A stretch of 64,000 nt of DNA from Haladaptatus cibarius D43 (GCF_000710615.1 NZ_JDTH01000002.1:90082-154081), one strand, 5' to 3'; positions 18,840-28,084 are shown, numbered from the stretch's first letter. Program-made: numbers and translations. The notes: generated by a model from the sequence alone, not told the origin.

Positions 18840-20294
18840 ATGTCAAAAGATACCACACGACGCTCCTTTTTGAAGGGTGCAGGAATGGCACTGGGTGGCC
18901 TCGCACTGACGACGCAGTCGGTTTCGGCAAGTTCGACGGAAGACAGATATATCATCGACCTTGAAGACGCATCGGACGGCGTTCTCGATGGTCTGACCGT
19001 CGTCCACCGACTAGACCAAATCGGTATCGCAGTGGTCGAAGGCGAGGAAAGTCAGGTGCAGGGCACGCGCTACTCCAAAGACGTTGAGATGGAACTCAGT
19101 CAGGCGGACAAGGAGTACGACGAGGACGATGACGACGATGATGAGGATGACGACGAAGATGGCTCGTCCAAACCCTCGCGCTTCGACCTTCAATGGGACA
19201 AGCAGGCCCAAGAAGTGCTCGAAGCACACGAGGAAACTCGTGGCGAGGGAACTCGTGTCTCGGTCATCGACTCGGGTGCCTTGGAAACGCACCCAGACCT
19301 CGCTGGCGTCCTCAACACCGACCTTTCGAAGAACTTCACGGGCGATGGTGGGGACTACAACCCGATTATCAGCGACCACGGCACCCACGTCTCCGGAATC
19401 ATCGCCGCAGATGGGTCGAGCGAGGACGGTATCCTCGGTACTGCGCCGGAAACCGACCTCGTCGCGCTTCGAGTGTTTACCGGCCCGTTCGCCACCTTCG
19501 GCGACATCATCGCGGCGATGGTGTTCAGCGCGGACATCGAATCCGACGTGGCCAACATGAGTCTCGGTGCGTACCCACTCCCGAAGGACGCTGACACGGC
19601 ACTACTCCGAGACTCCATCGAACGTGCATCCAGCTACGCAAACGAGCAGGGGACGCTCATCGTCGCGGCGGCGGGCAACGACGGCGTCAACCTCGACACC
19701 GACGGCGACGTTATCAGTCTGCCGAACGAGGCGGACAACGTCATGAGTATCAGCGCGACCGGCCCAATCGGCTACCGCTGGGACGACGTGCCGAAAGAGG
19801 AGGAAGACGACGAAGACGAGGACGATGACGCGCTCGAAAACCTGAGAAAGCCGACGACGACGCCAGCACCGTACACAAACTACGGTGAGAAGGCGGTGGA
19901 CATGAGCGCACCCGGCGGCAACTACGACGAAAGCGCGCCGGACACGGAGAACTGGCAGTACGACATGGTTCTCAGTACGATTTTCGAGTGGGGCGACAAT
20001 GGAATGGTTCCCGCCTACGGCTGGAAATCCGGAACCAGCATGGCCGCGCCGCAGGTTGCGGCGACTGCCGCACTCGTGAAAAGTGAGAATCCGAACGCGA
20101 CACCCGCTCAAATCCGCAGACACCTCATAGCGACCGCCGAGGACGTTGACCAGCCGACCTACAGCGGCGAGGGTCACCTTGACACGGAAGAGGCAGTCGA
20201 GGAAGAAATCGAGGATTCCGACGATGACGAGGACGACTACGAAGACGATGACGAGGACTACGATGACGACAACCACGAGGAAGACGACGACTGA
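18840..20294 (+). CDS. Tat-exported subtilisin-like serine protease (halolysin type)
   Basis: 484 residues, the only intact member of the three-gene array. Twin-arginine signal T-R-R-S-F-L-K with a hydrophobic stretch to about residue 30; propeptide to about 80; an acidic Asp/Glu linker near 92-110; then an S8 protease domain. Catalytic Asp in V-I-D-S-G (about 142), His in D-H-G-T-H-V-S-G (about 180), oxyanion Asn in A-A-G-N-D and Ser in G-T-S-M-A-A-P (about 400). The tail (last ~35 residues) is almost wholly Asp, Glu and Tyr, in place of the PKD-type C-terminal domain of classical halolysins. It acts outside the cell. An AT-rich promoter with TATATATGAAG lies just upstream. Confidence 0.92.
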   Translation: MSKDTTRRSFLKGAGMALGGLALTTQSVSASSTEDRYIIDLEDASDGVLDGLTVVHRLDQIGIAVVEGEESQVQGTRYSKDVEMELSQADKEYDEDDDDDDEDDDEDGSSKPSRFDLQWDKQAQEVLEAHEETRGEGTRVSVIDSGALETHPDLAGVLNTDLSKNFTGDGGDYNPIISDHGTHVSGIIAADGSSEDGILGTAPETDLVALRVFTGPFATFGDIIAAMVFSADIESDVANMSLGAYPLPKDADTALLRDSIERASSYANEQGTLIVAAAGNDGVNLDTDGDVISLPNEADNVMSISATGPIGYRWDDVPKEEEDDEDEDDDALENLRKPTTTPAPYTNYGEKAVDMSAPGGNYDESAPDTENWQYDMVLSTIFEWGDNGMVPAYGWKSGTSMAAPQVAATAALVKSENPNATPAQIRRHLIATAEDVDQPTYSGEGHLDTEEAVEEEIEDSDDDEDDYEDDDEDYDDDNHEEDDD

Positions 20295-20397
20295 TTCGGT
20301 TCGTCGTTCGTCGTTGGCATAAAATTTCTCGTCCAGTTTCTATATAAATCATGTTATATGTAACCACTGATATAGTGCCACACAAATGTGAAAGTGG

Positions 20398-21742
20398 ATG
20401 TCAAAAGATACCACACGACGTTCTTTCTTGAAATCCGCAGGGGTGGCATTGAGCAGTCTTGCACTGACGACGCAGTCGGTTTCGGCGAGTTCGACGGAAA
20501 ACAGATATATCATCGACCTCGAAGACGCATCGGACGACGTTCTTTCCGATCTCACCGTCGTCCATCGACTCGACCAAATCGGCATCGCGGTCGTTGAAGG
20601 CGAAGAGAGTCAGGTGAGTGGCACGCGCTACTCCAAAGACGTCGAGATGGAACTCAATCAAGCAGAAGTCGAGGACAATGGGAACGGCGACGAACCCGGC
20701 CCGCACAAGCTTTCACAACTTCAGTGGGACAAACAGGCCCAAGGAACCGACGGCGTTCACGGTACCACGCGTGGCGGGGGAACCCGCGTGTCGGTCATCG
20801 ACTCGGGTGCCTTGGAAACGCACCCAGCCCTCGCTAGCGTCCTCAACACCGACCTTTCGAAGAACTTCACGGGCGACGGGGGGACTACAACCCGATTATC
20901 AGCGACCACGGCATCCACGTCTCCGGAATCATCGCGGGAGACGACACTAACGGGAGTGGAATCTTCGGCACCGCACCCGGAACCGACCTCGTCGCGCTTC
21001 GGGTGTTTACCGGCCGTTCGCCACCTTCGGCGACATCATCGCGGCGATGGTGTTTAGCGCGGATATCGAATCCGACGTGGCCAACATGAGTCTCGGCGCA
21101 TATCCACTGCCGGACAGCACCGACACCGAACTGCTTCAGGAGTCCATCGAGCGCGCATCGAGCTACGCAAACGAGCAGGGGACGCTCATCGTCGCGGCGG
21201 CGGGCAACGACGGCGTCAACCTCGACACCGACGGCGACGTTATCAGTCTGCCGAACGAGGCGGACAACGTCATGAGCATCAGCGCGACTGGCTCAATCGG
21301 CTACCGCTGGAACGACCCCGGCAACGGACGACGGATTCGGAACTACCACGCCGCGTTCAACCATCTTGAGGAACCGACGACGACGCCAGCGCCCTACACG
21401 AACTACGGCGAGGAGGCTATCGACATCAGCGCGGAGGGTGGCAACGCCATCCCTTCGGAACCCGAGGGTGAGAACTGGCAGTACAACATGGTTCTCAGTA
21501 CGATTTTCGAGTGGGGAGACGATGGAATGGTTCCCGCCTACGGCTGGAAAGCCGGAAGCAGCATGGCCGCACCACAGGTTTCGGCCGCCGCCGCGCTCGT
21601 CAAGAGCGTCAATCCAGACGCCACGCCGAGCCAAATCCGTACTCATCTTGAATCGACCGGCGAGGACGTTGGACAGCCAAGTTACAGCGGCAAGGGTCAC
21701 CTCGACGCCCGCGCGGCAGTCGATACGGAAATCGACAACTGA
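20398..21742 (+). pseudogene. Subtilase paralogue with two single-base frameshifts
   Basis: Close relative of the gene at 18840, with the same Tat start M-S-K-D-T-T-R-R-S-F-L-K. Compared with that copy it lacks one G in a G run near 20878-20883 and one C near 21014 (accggccgtt against accggcccgtt). The frames are therefore 20398 to about 20880, about 20880 to 21014, and 21047-21742 in a third frame. The catalytic Asp, His (D-H-G-I-H-V-S-G) and Ser (G-S-S-M-A-A-P) are all still encoded. As read, the protein ends early and is inactive. A recent pseudogene or two homopolymer sequencing errors would both explain it. Confidence 0.82.
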
Positions 21743-21858
21743 ACGGTTACTCTGGTAGTCAACTATTTTATTCGGATAATCGCTTGAATGCGTCTGAACT
21801 AGTAACCCTGTACAAAACTTTTATTCCCATTTCTTATACTGCATCCAATAGACACAGT

Positions 21859-22259
21859 ATGGCACAAAATACAGAGAGAGTTGTCCGAGAAGAATTCGGC
21901 CGAACAGCGATATGGCTCTTCTTCAGTCTTCTTGGCTGGAGTTTGATTATCCAGTACACTCCCGATTTCGAACCACGACTGATAATCTATATTGGAATCG
22001 TAATTGCCACAGCTATCGCTATGTCCATTGTTGTCGTTGCTATCCGACTAATGACCGGTAAGGAACTCAAAGGCGGAACTGAATCAAAGGATTTGATTCT
22101 CATAACGACCTCGTTTCGGAATACAGTATCGCTACATTCTTCGTCGACTGGCGGTGGGCGTTCGCTCCCCTTGCAATCGGTTCTGCGCTCGGAACGCTTG
22201 CGATGCTCCGACTTCGAGTACTTCCGGACGCCGAAAAGCTCGCGGGCGGGAACCGCTGA
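21859..22259 (+). pseudogene. Frameshifted small membrane protein
   Basis: Frame one from ATG 21859 encodes two hydrophobic segments (T-A-I-W-L-F-F-S-L-L-G-W-S-L-I-I and L-I-I-Y-I-G-I-V-I-A-T-A-I-A-M). Near 22095 the sense continues in another frame, giving E-Y-S-I-A-T-F-F-V-D-W-R-W-A-F-A-P-L-A-I and a third hydrophobic stretch, ending K-L-A-G-G-N-R at the TGA 22257-22259. A single-base shift joins them into a protein of about 133 residues with three membrane spans. Reading on in frame one only gives antisense of the alkA gene. The family was not recognised. It lies at the right edge of the subtilase array. Confidence 0.6.
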
Positions 22260-22281
22260 TTGTCTTTTTCTTGGCTCTACC

Positions 22282-22872
22282 TCAGTCAGCCTCGTACTCC
22301 GCCCAGATGTATCGCGTCGCCAGCGACCGATACGGCCGCCACGCCTCGGCGATGTCGCGCATCTCCGCGCGAGTCATCTCCTCGCCGTCGCCGTACAGTT
22401 GTTCGATACCGCGCCGAACCGCGAGGTCACCGAGGGGAAGCACGTCCTCGCGTTCGAGGACGAACAGGAGGTACATCCGGGCAGTCCAGTCGCCGACGCC
22501 CTTGATTTCGGTGAGTCGGGAGACGACTTCTTCGTCCGAGCAGTCGGCCAATCCGGATTTAGTGTAGTCGTCGCGCTGGAAGGCTCGGGCCGAGTTTTTG
22601 ATGTACTCTACTTTCGTGCGCGAGAGGCCCGCATCCCGAAGTTTTTCCTCGCTCGCGGCCAGCACGGTTTCGGGCGTCACCTCGTGGTCTAGCACGTCGA
22701 AGACCCGCTTTTTGACGGCCTTCGCGCTCGCCGTCGAGAGCTGTTGGTTGATAATCGAAATACAGAGTCGTTCGAATTCGCTCCAACTGCGCTCCGTGTG
22801 CGGGTCGTGTTTGTCGAGCAGAGCCGCCATCACCGGGTCAGTTCGGAGCGTGGAAAGGGCATCGTCGTTCAT
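22282..22872 (-). CDS. alkA: DNA-3-methyladenine glycosylase II (AlkA-type, HhH-GPD)
   Basis: 196 residues from ATG 22872; a longer open frame upstream has Arg-rich shadow composition. Base-excision repair glycosylase removing alkylated purines. The HhH-GPD signature L-T-E-I-K-G-V-G-D-W-T-A-R-M-Y near residue 125 is followed by the catalytic Asp in L-P-L-G-D-L-A-V. The N-terminal helices (F-E-R-L-C-I-S-I-I-N-Q-Q-L-S) match the family; the AlkA N-terminal TBP-like domain is absent. The C-terminal W-R-P-Y-R-S-L-A-T-R-Y-I-W is characteristic. It probably has its own promoter, as the neighbouring membrane gene is 80 bases upstream. Confidence 0.9.
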   Translation of the reverse strand: MNDDALSTLRTDPVMAALLDKHDPHTERSWSEFERLCISIINQQLSTASAKAVKKRVFDVLDHEVTPETVLAASEEKLRDAGLSRTKVEYIKNSARAFQRDDYTKSGLADCSDEEVVSRLTEIKGVGDWTARMYLLFVLEREDVLPLGDLAVRRGIEQLYGDGEEMTRAEMRDIAEAWRPYRSLATRYIWAEYEAD

Positions 22873-22952
22873 GAGTTGTCGTGTCACTGGTCGCGTTCGA
22901 CAGTCGGTAGGGACGAGTCGAGAAAAGGTGTTTCTATCCGGTTCGCGTTTCG

Positions 22953-23756
22953 TTACGACGACGAACGTGGGTCTTCCGCGAGAAACCACGTCGCAAAACC
23001 GTTCGGGTTCGGCTCCGTTTCGGCTCGGTACTTCGACCATTCGATGAAAACCTTTCCGAGAACGACCAACGTCACGAACGACAGTACGACGGCTTCGTCG
23101 GGGATATGCAGGTTCGTTTGTTGAATAATCGCGCCGATGGCGAGAAGACAGAGAACACCGACGAAGAGCAGACACATGACGTAACAGAATGCAAAGAAGA
23201 TGACTCGGCATGGTATTTCGAGAACCATGTGGGCGGACATCTCCTCGTACTGCCGGTCGGCGAAGAACTCACGCCGGAGTTCGAACAGATGCGACCCGGC
23301 GATTGCGACGGCTGTTCCGGCGAGTGAAAGGGAGTGCGTTGACAGGAGGTTGAGGGTGTTATCGAACATGAGCACAGGTTGGACTAACAGGCCGATTCCC
23401 CAAACGAGGGACAGCCCGGTAAGGCGGAAATTCCGGGGATACATCGGTGGCAACGATTCGAAGAGGGAGATGGTTCGCGGTTCGCCACCCCATCGGGATT
23501 CGTCGCGCGCTTTATCCCGACTGACGCCGGGGAGCGTCATCGTGCGACCCTTCGCTATGAGTGGGCGCTGGGCGAACAGCGCCGCACTGCCGTAGGTGAA
23601 CAGGAGTATCCATATCTCTATCCAGTAAATGGCGAACAACTCGCTGATTCGCCAGTCCAACCAGATGATACCACCTAGCGGGAGAAGATTCGCAAGAAGG
23701 GTTGGTGCAAATCCGACACGAGATGCAGGTGTGTTTTCGTGTCTGTTCGCTTGCAT
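22953..23756 (-). CDS. DUF6498-like polytopic membrane protein
   Basis: 267 residues with about six predicted membrane spans: L-L-A-N-L-L-P-L-G-G-I-I-W, Y-W-I-E-I-W-I-L-L-F-T-Y, L-S-L-V-W-G-I-G-L-L, a span near the S-L-A-G-T-A-V-A-I-A block, F-F-A-F-C-Y-V-M-C-L-L-F-V, and V-L-S-F-V-T-L-V-V-L. The Y-W-I-E-x-W-I motif and length suggest the DUF6498 family. The function is unknown. It is on the same strand as, and 17 bases from, the RimK fusion gene upstream, so they may share a transcript. Confidence 0.6.
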   Translation of the reverse strand: MQANRHENTPASRVGFAPTLLANLLPLGGIIWLDWRISELFAIYWIEIWILLFTYGSAALFAQRPLIAKGRTMTLPGVSRDKARDESRWGGEPRTISLFESLPPMYPRNFRLTGLSLVWGIGLLVQPVLMFDNTLNLLSTHSLSLAGTAVAIAGSHLFELRREFFADRQYEEMSAHMVLEIPCRVIFFAFCYVMCLLFVGVLCLLAIGAIIQQTNLHIPDEAVVLSFVTLVVLGKVFIEWSKYRAETEPNPNGFATWFLAEDPRSSS

Positions 23757-23773
23757 TCGTCTTCTGTCGCTCG

Positions 23774-25135
23774 TTACTCCAGTCGCTCTTCTTCTTCCTC
23801 TTCCATCTCGACTTCGTCGTCGTCGTCCACGCGACGGCGCACGTCAACTTGGTAGTGTTTCAGGATGTCGCGGCCCAGCAGCACCGGGTAGTCCATGTGG
23901 CTCCGGTCTTCGATGCTCGCGGTAACCGTGTGGCGGTTGCCGCCGACGCCGACGACGACGTCCACGACCGGACGCGACTTGCTGGATTTTCGGCTTCCGG
24001 ATTTGACTCGCGTCATGCTCTTGATTGGGCCTGCGCCGATTTGGGCCGCGAGCTTCGTGTCGATGCTCGTCCGGGTTGCGCCCGTGTCGGATTTTGCGAG
24101 AACGGTTTCGGAACCGCTGGTTCCGCCCACCAGCACGTCTTCGGTGTAACCGATGACGATGGTTTCCGTCGGGTCAGGACTGGTGCTGACGGGCTTACAC
24201 GACGGAACCGAATCGTCCAGTGTGACGGATAGTTCGTCGACACGGTCGTGGTCGACTTCGCCGCCTGCGGCTTCGATAGCGGCCTTCGCTATGTACGGGG
24301 CCGCGCTCCGACCAGTTGCTTTGTACAGTCCTTTGAATCCCGCAGTCGGGTTGACTTCGAGGACGTACCAGCCGTCGTTACCTTCGATGAGGTCAACGCC
24401 GGCGTAGTCGAGTCCGATAACGTCGGTCGCTCGGCGAGCGATATCGACGACTTCGTCCGGCAGTTCGTGGGTCATGTCCTCCACGTCGCCGCCGAGCGCG
24501 ACATTCGTTCGCCAGTCGTTTTCCGGCGCGTAGCGGTTCATCGCCCCGATGATTTGGTCACCGACGACGTAGACGCGAAGGTCGCGGTGTCGTCCCTCGT
24601 CTCGCTCGATGAGTTTCTGCAAGAACGCTTGTCGTTCCCCGACCCGCGGGTTGACCATCTCGTCCGCACCGACCTTCCACGTTCCGCCCCCGTGGGTTCC
24701 GATTGCGGTTTTGTACACCGCTTCGTCACCGAAATCCGGACGACCGTTGTTCAGTCGGTTGGTGTCGAGCGCGAGAAGTGCGTCTGGAACGGCGATACCG
24801 GCGTCGGCGAGTCTCGATGCGGTCGAGAATTTGTGAATCGCCGTCATCACGGCACACGGTCGATTGAGAACTGGGACGAGAGAGTCGTAGATGTTCGCTA
24901 ACCCGAGTGCCTCGGATGGCTGTTCGGTGTTCGAAAGGAGAAGTCGGTTGGCGACAATATCAATATCTGGTTCGAGCGTGACCGCTCCGTCGTTGATGTC
25001 CACTGCTGTATTCTCGTGTCGAAGCCACTCCGGCTTGTGACCGAGGTCTTCGACAGCGTTACAGATTGCTTTCGTTTCCTTGCTGTTGTGTAGACTGAGT
25101 ACCCCAACGCGAACAGGTGAGCCGTCGGCAGGCAT
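23774..25135 (-). CDS. RimK-type ATP-grasp ligase fused to retropepsin-like domain
   Basis: 453 residues. Residues about 8-300 form an ATP-grasp domain of the RimK family, which adds Glu-type amino acids to proteins or small molecules: K-T-A-I-G-T-H-G-G-G-T-W-K near 142 and the metal-binding G-W-Y-V-L-E-V-N-P-T-A-G near 256. Residues about 320-435 form a RimB/DUF785-type aspartyl-protease-like domain with D-T-G-A at 350-353 and V-L-L-G-R-D-I-L near 419. In many bacteria the two are separate neighbouring genes. An Asp/Glu tail ends the protein. A TATA-like CTTAAATC at 25161 faces this gene. A divergent AstE/AspA hydrolase completes the usual trio. Confidence 0.85.
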   Translation of the reverse strand: MPADGSPVRVGVLSLHNSKETKAICNAVEDLGHKPEWLRHENTAVDINDGAVTLEPDIDIVANRLLLSNTEQPSEALGLANIYDSLVPVLNRPCAVMTAIHKFSTASRLADAGIAVPDALLALDTNRLNNGRPDFGDEAVYKTAIGTHGGGTWKVGADEMVNPRVGERQAFLQKLIERDEGRHRDLRVYVVGDQIIGAMNRYAPENDWRTNVALGGDVEDMTHELPDEVVDIARRATDVIGLDYAGVDLIEGNDGWYVLEVNPTAGFKGLYKATGRSAAPYIAKAAIEAAGGEVDHDRVDELSVTLDDSVPSCKPVSTSPDPTETIVIGYTEDVLVGGTSGSETVLAKSDTGATRTSIDTKLAAQIGAGPIKSMTRVKSGSRKSSKSRPVVDVVVGVGGNRHTVTASIEDRSHMDYPVLLGRDILKHYQVDVRRRVDDDDEVEMEEEEEERLE

Positions 25136-25240
25136 GTATAGTACATTTCGGGGGTCCCGTCTTAAATCGTTCCCAGTCGATTTGAAGCGCCAACGAGCCT
25201 CATGCTAATAGTTTCGGCGATGGACATGTGTAGTAGTATG

Positions 25241-25248
25241 TTTTTATA
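25241..25248 (+). promoter_or_regulatory. TATA box for the AstE/AspA-type gene
   Basis: TTTTTATA lies about 27 bases before the ATG at 25271, fitting a leaderless haloarchaeal transcript. This decides the start in favour of 25271 over the in-frame upstream ATGs at 25202 and 25220, which lie before the box. Confidence 0.6.
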
Positions 25249-25270
25249 CGGTGACCCCCGAGTGCTGTAC

Positions 25271-26347
25271 ATGACTGGGGACGAGGCTGAACCGTTTACG
25301 TACAATGGCGGTATCGTAGAGCCGGGCGAGACGCAAAATATCCGGTACGGAATCAGTGAGACGTATCTCGGTGACCCGGTGCGCATTCCCGTAACTATCA
25401 TCAACGGTGAACATCCCGGCCCGACGATTTTTCTCTCGGCGGCGGCCCACGGCGACGAACTCAACGGCATCGAAGTGGTTCGTGAAGTCGCCCACGACTG
25501 GAATCACGACGACCTGCACGGAACCATCGTCTGTCTCCCCGTGCTGAACGTCCCCGGATTTCTCGCCCAACAGCGCTACCTCCCCATCTACGACCGCGAC
25601 CTGAATCGCTCGTTCCCGGGGCGCGAGGACTCCACCAGCGCGAAGCGGATGGCCGACCAGATTTATCGCAACTTCCTCGAACCGTGTGACCTCGGTATCG
25701 ATTTCCACACGTCTACGCGGGGACGAACGAACATGCTCCACGTTCGAGCGGACATGCAAGACCCGGAAGCCGCGCGCCTCGCACGGGCGTTCGGTTCGAA
25801 CGTCATCATCTCATCTACCGGCCCGTCCGGAACGCTTCGCCGAGAAGTTTCGGAGGGCGGCGCGCCGACCATCACCATCGAGATGGGCGAAGCCCACCGC
25901 TTCCAGCGACATTTCATCGACCGGGCGCTCGAAGGCGTGATGAGCGTCTTCGCGGAGTACAACATCCACCCAGACGACCCGGTAAAGTGGCCCGGTTGGC
26001 GCACGGTCATCGACGACGAGAAGGAAAAAACGTGGCTCCGCGCGGACGCGGGCGGACTGGTCGAGATGCACTACGACAGGGGGTCGCTCGTCTACGAGGG
26101 GACGCCCATCTGCACCATCACGAACCCGTTCAAAACCGAAAACGAACACGTCGAGGCACCCTTTACCGGCCTGCTCGTGGGTGTCCTCGAAAATCCCGTC
26201 GTCTACCCCGGCAATCCGCTGTGTCACATCGTCGAACTGAACGCCGACACCCGCCGGGCGCTCAAACGTGACCGCGCACACGCGGAATCCGAGGGCGACG
26301 TGCAACCGCCGGGCTACGTGGGAACGCCGGAATCAGTGGAGCAGTAG
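25271..26347 (+). CDS. Succinylglutamate desuccinylase/aspartoacylase-family hydrolase
   Basis: 358 residues. AstE/AspA-type zinc hydrolase: metal-binding A-A-H-G-D-E-L-N-G near residue 60, D-L-N-R-S-F-P-G-R near 110 and D-F-H-T-S near 143. The Glu in T-I-T-I-E-M-G-E near 205 is a catalytic candidate. A C-terminal beta domain (about 250-340) contains E-A-P-F-T-G-L-L-V-G-V-L-E-N-P-V-V, as in the family. Members next to RimK-type ligases may remove acyl or amino-acid groups that the ligase adds; this is inference. It is divergent from the RimK fusion. The substrate is unknown. Confidence 0.85.
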   Translation: MTGDEAEPFTYNGGIVEPGETQNIRYGISETYLGDPVRIPVTIINGEHPGPTIFLSAAAHGDELNGIEVVREVAHDWNHDDLHGTIVCLPVLNVPGFLAQQRYLPIYDRDLNRSFPGREDSTSAKRMADQIYRNFLEPCDLGIDFHTSTRGRTNMLHVRADMQDPEAARLARAFGSNVIISSTGPSGTLRREVSEGGAPTITIEMGEAHRFQRHFIDRALEGVMSVFAEYNIHPDDPVKWPGWRTVIDDEKEKTWLRADAGGLVEMHYDRGSLVYEGTPICTITNPFKTENEHVEAPFTGLLVGVLENPVVYPGNPLCHIVELNADTRRALKRDRAHAESEGDVQPPGYVGTPESVEQ

Positions 26348-26447
26348 GACGGTAGAAAATCACTTCTAATCGACATTTCAATATACCGGCGAGAACGGCG
26401 GCAGGTAGTAACTTCTATTTGCCCCCGGTACCGACCATCCGACTGGA

Positions 26448-26840
26448 ATGAGTCAATCGTACAACCGGGGCCTCGTCGAGGACTTCGGCCGATGGCGGGA
26501 ATTTTCGGCCGGAATGTGGGCCTGGATTTTCCACAAATTCACCGGGTGGGTGCTTATCGGCTACCTGTTCACGCATATTGCCGTGCTAAGCACGTCCACT
26601 GCGGGTCCAGAAACCTACACCGCGACGATTCAGGGTCTCGAAAGCATATTTCTCGTCCGAGTCGGCGAAGTCGGACTGCTCGCCGTTGCCGTGTTCCATA
26701 TCTTGAACGGCGTCAGACTCCTCTTCGTTGACCTCGGCATGGGACTGGAATCGCAGGACAAGAGCTTCTACGCCTCGCTCGTGGTGACCGCGGTCATCGT
26801 GCTTGCGAGTGTCCCGACCTTCATGCAGGGGGCGTTCTGA
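26448..26840 (+). CDS. sdhC: Succinate dehydrogenase cytochrome b556 subunit
   Basis: 130 residues. Membrane anchor subunit of complex II with three predicted helices. [10 protein letters not shown] near residue 27 and H-I-L-N-G-V-R-L-L near 86 carry His candidates for heme and quinone binding, as in the SdhC family. First gene of sdhCDBA. It overlaps sdhD by one base (TGATG). An AT-rich CTTCTATTTG around 26412 may be its TATA region. Confidence 0.92.
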   Translation: MSQSYNRGLVEDFGRWREFSAGMWAWIFHKFTGWVLIGYLFTHIAVLSTSTAGPETYTATIQGLESIFLVRVGEVGLLAVAVFHILNGVRLLFVDLGMGLESQDKSFYASLVVTAVIVLASVPTFMQGAF

Positions 26841-27205
26841 TGGCAGAGCGATATTCGTCGTTCCAGAGCGGAAGCATGACGTGGTTCCTCCAGCGTGTCA
26901 CGGCGGCGTTCCTCGTCGTGGTGCTGGCGTTCCACTTCTTCCTGCTCCATTTCGTCCACCATCCGGCGGACATCACGTTTGCGGATACGCAGGGACGGAT
27001 GTCTGACTGGGGCTACTTCCTCACGATGACCCTGTTCCTCATCACGGCGACGTTCCACGGTGTGAACGGCGTCTACGCAGCCCTCGTGAACCAAGGACTG
27101 TCCGGCGGTCAGCAGACCGCCGTGAAGTGGGTGCTGGTCGTTGCTGGCCTCCTGCTCGCGGGACAGGGAACCTACGTCGCACTCGTCATGAACGGACTGA
27201 TTTAA
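26840..27205 (+). CDS. sdhD: Succinate dehydrogenase membrane anchor subunit
   Basis: 121 residues with three hydrophobic helices. Family features: W-F-L-Q-R-V-T-A-A-F near residue 15, F-H-F-F-L-L-H-F-V-H-H near 34, and a heme-ligand-like His in F-H-G-V-N-G-V near 74. With SdhC it anchors the catalytic subunits to the inner face of the cytoplasmic membrane and passes electrons to menaquinone. It is translationally coupled to sdhC by a 1-base overlap and directly abuts sdhB. Confidence 0.92.
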   Translation: MAERYSSFQSGSMTWFLQRVTAAFLVVVLAFHFFLLHFVHHPADITFADTQGRMSDWGYFLTMTLFLITATFHGVNGVYAALVNQGLSGGQQTAVKWVLVVAGLLLAGQGTYVALVMNGLI

Positions 27206-28084
27206 ATGAGCACGCAAGTACCCGAAAAAGCCGAATCAGAGACCGAATCCGAAACCGAACCGGAGCGCACAGAAACCCCCGGTGACCGCAGACGGGCCGA
27301 AAAACGCGCCCGACAGCAGGAATCAACCGAGGTGCAGGAGACGACCGAGACGGAAGAAGAGTCAATTCACCTCAAGGTGTTCCGCTACGACCCCGAAATC
27401 GAGGGGAAGATGGAACCCCGATTCGACGACTTCCACGTTCCCTTCACGAAGGGAATGACCGTCTTGGACGCGCTCATGCTGGCGCGCGACCGATTCGACA
27501 CGACGCTGACGTTCCGTCACTCGTGCCGTCAGGCCATCTGTGGCAGTGACGCGCTGTTCATCAACGGCACCCAGCGACTGGGTTGCAAGACCCAGATTTC
27601 GGACTTGGAAGAGCCAGTTCGCGTGGAACCGCTCCCGCACGCCGAAGTCGTCAAAGACCTCGTCGTGGACATGGAGCATTTCTACGACCAGATGCACGCG
27701 GTGGAGCCGTATTTCCAGACGAACGAGGCTCCGAGCGACGAACTCCAAGAACAGCATCAGACGCGCGAAAACCGCGAGAAAGTGAAGATGTCCACGCGCT
27801 GTATCTGGTGTGGTGCGTGTATGTCCTCGTGTAACATCGCGGCAGGAGACAACGAATATCTCGGCCCGGCGGCGCTGAACAAGGCGTTCCGATTCGCCAT
27901 GGACGAGCGCGAAGGCGAGGATATGCGCGAACACCGTTTCAAAATTCTCGACCAAGAACACGGCGTCTGGCGCTGTCAGACCCAGTTCTCCTGTACGAAC
28001 GTCTGTCCGAAAGACATCCCGCTGACCGAGCACATTCAGGAACTCAAACGCTCGGCAGTGAAGAACAACCTCAAGTTCTGGTAA
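27206..28084 (+). CDS. sdhB: Succinate dehydrogenase iron-sulfur subunit
   Basis: 292 residues. N-terminal [2Fe-2S] domain with C107, C112 and C127, where a Ser/Asp occupies the usual third Cys site (C-G-S-D). The C-terminal cluster Cys are C199, C202, C205, C209, C257, C263 and C267, enough for [4Fe-4S] and [3Fe-4S] centres. The first ~50 residues are an unusual Glu/Thr/Arg-rich extension before I-H-L-K-V-F-R-Y, apparently disordered. It transfers electrons from SdhA to the membrane anchor. The start abuts the sdhD stop, and sdhA follows after 16 bases. Confidence 0.95.
   Translation: MSTQVPEKAESETESETEPERTETPGDRRRAEKRARQQESTEVQETTETEEESIHLKVFRYDPEIEGKMEPRFDDFHVPFTKGMTVLDALMLARDRFDTTLTFRHSCRQAICGSDALFINGTQRLGCKTQISDLEEPVRVEPLPHAEVVKDLVVDMEHFYDQMHAVEPYFQTNEAPSDELQEQHQTRENREKVKMSTRCIWCGACMSSCNIAAGDNEYLGPAALNKAFRFAMDEREGEDMREHRFKILDQEHGVWRCQTQFSCTNVCPKDIPLTEHIQELKRSAVKNNLKFW

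Noticed and set aside
20398..21742. Programmed frameshifting in the third subtilase copy
   Set aside because: Two separate single-base losses in homopolymer runs relative to the intact copy fit decay or sequencing error better; no slippery site with a downstream structure was seen.
21784..22692. A 302-codon plus-strand open frame
   Set aside because: Its first part is the real frameshifted membrane gene; the remainder is antisense to alkA with no family resemblance.
22282..23211. A longer alkA reading frame starting at 23211
   Set aside because: The added N-terminal residues are Arg-rich shadow sequence of the membrane-protein gene; ATG 22872 begins the recognisable fold.
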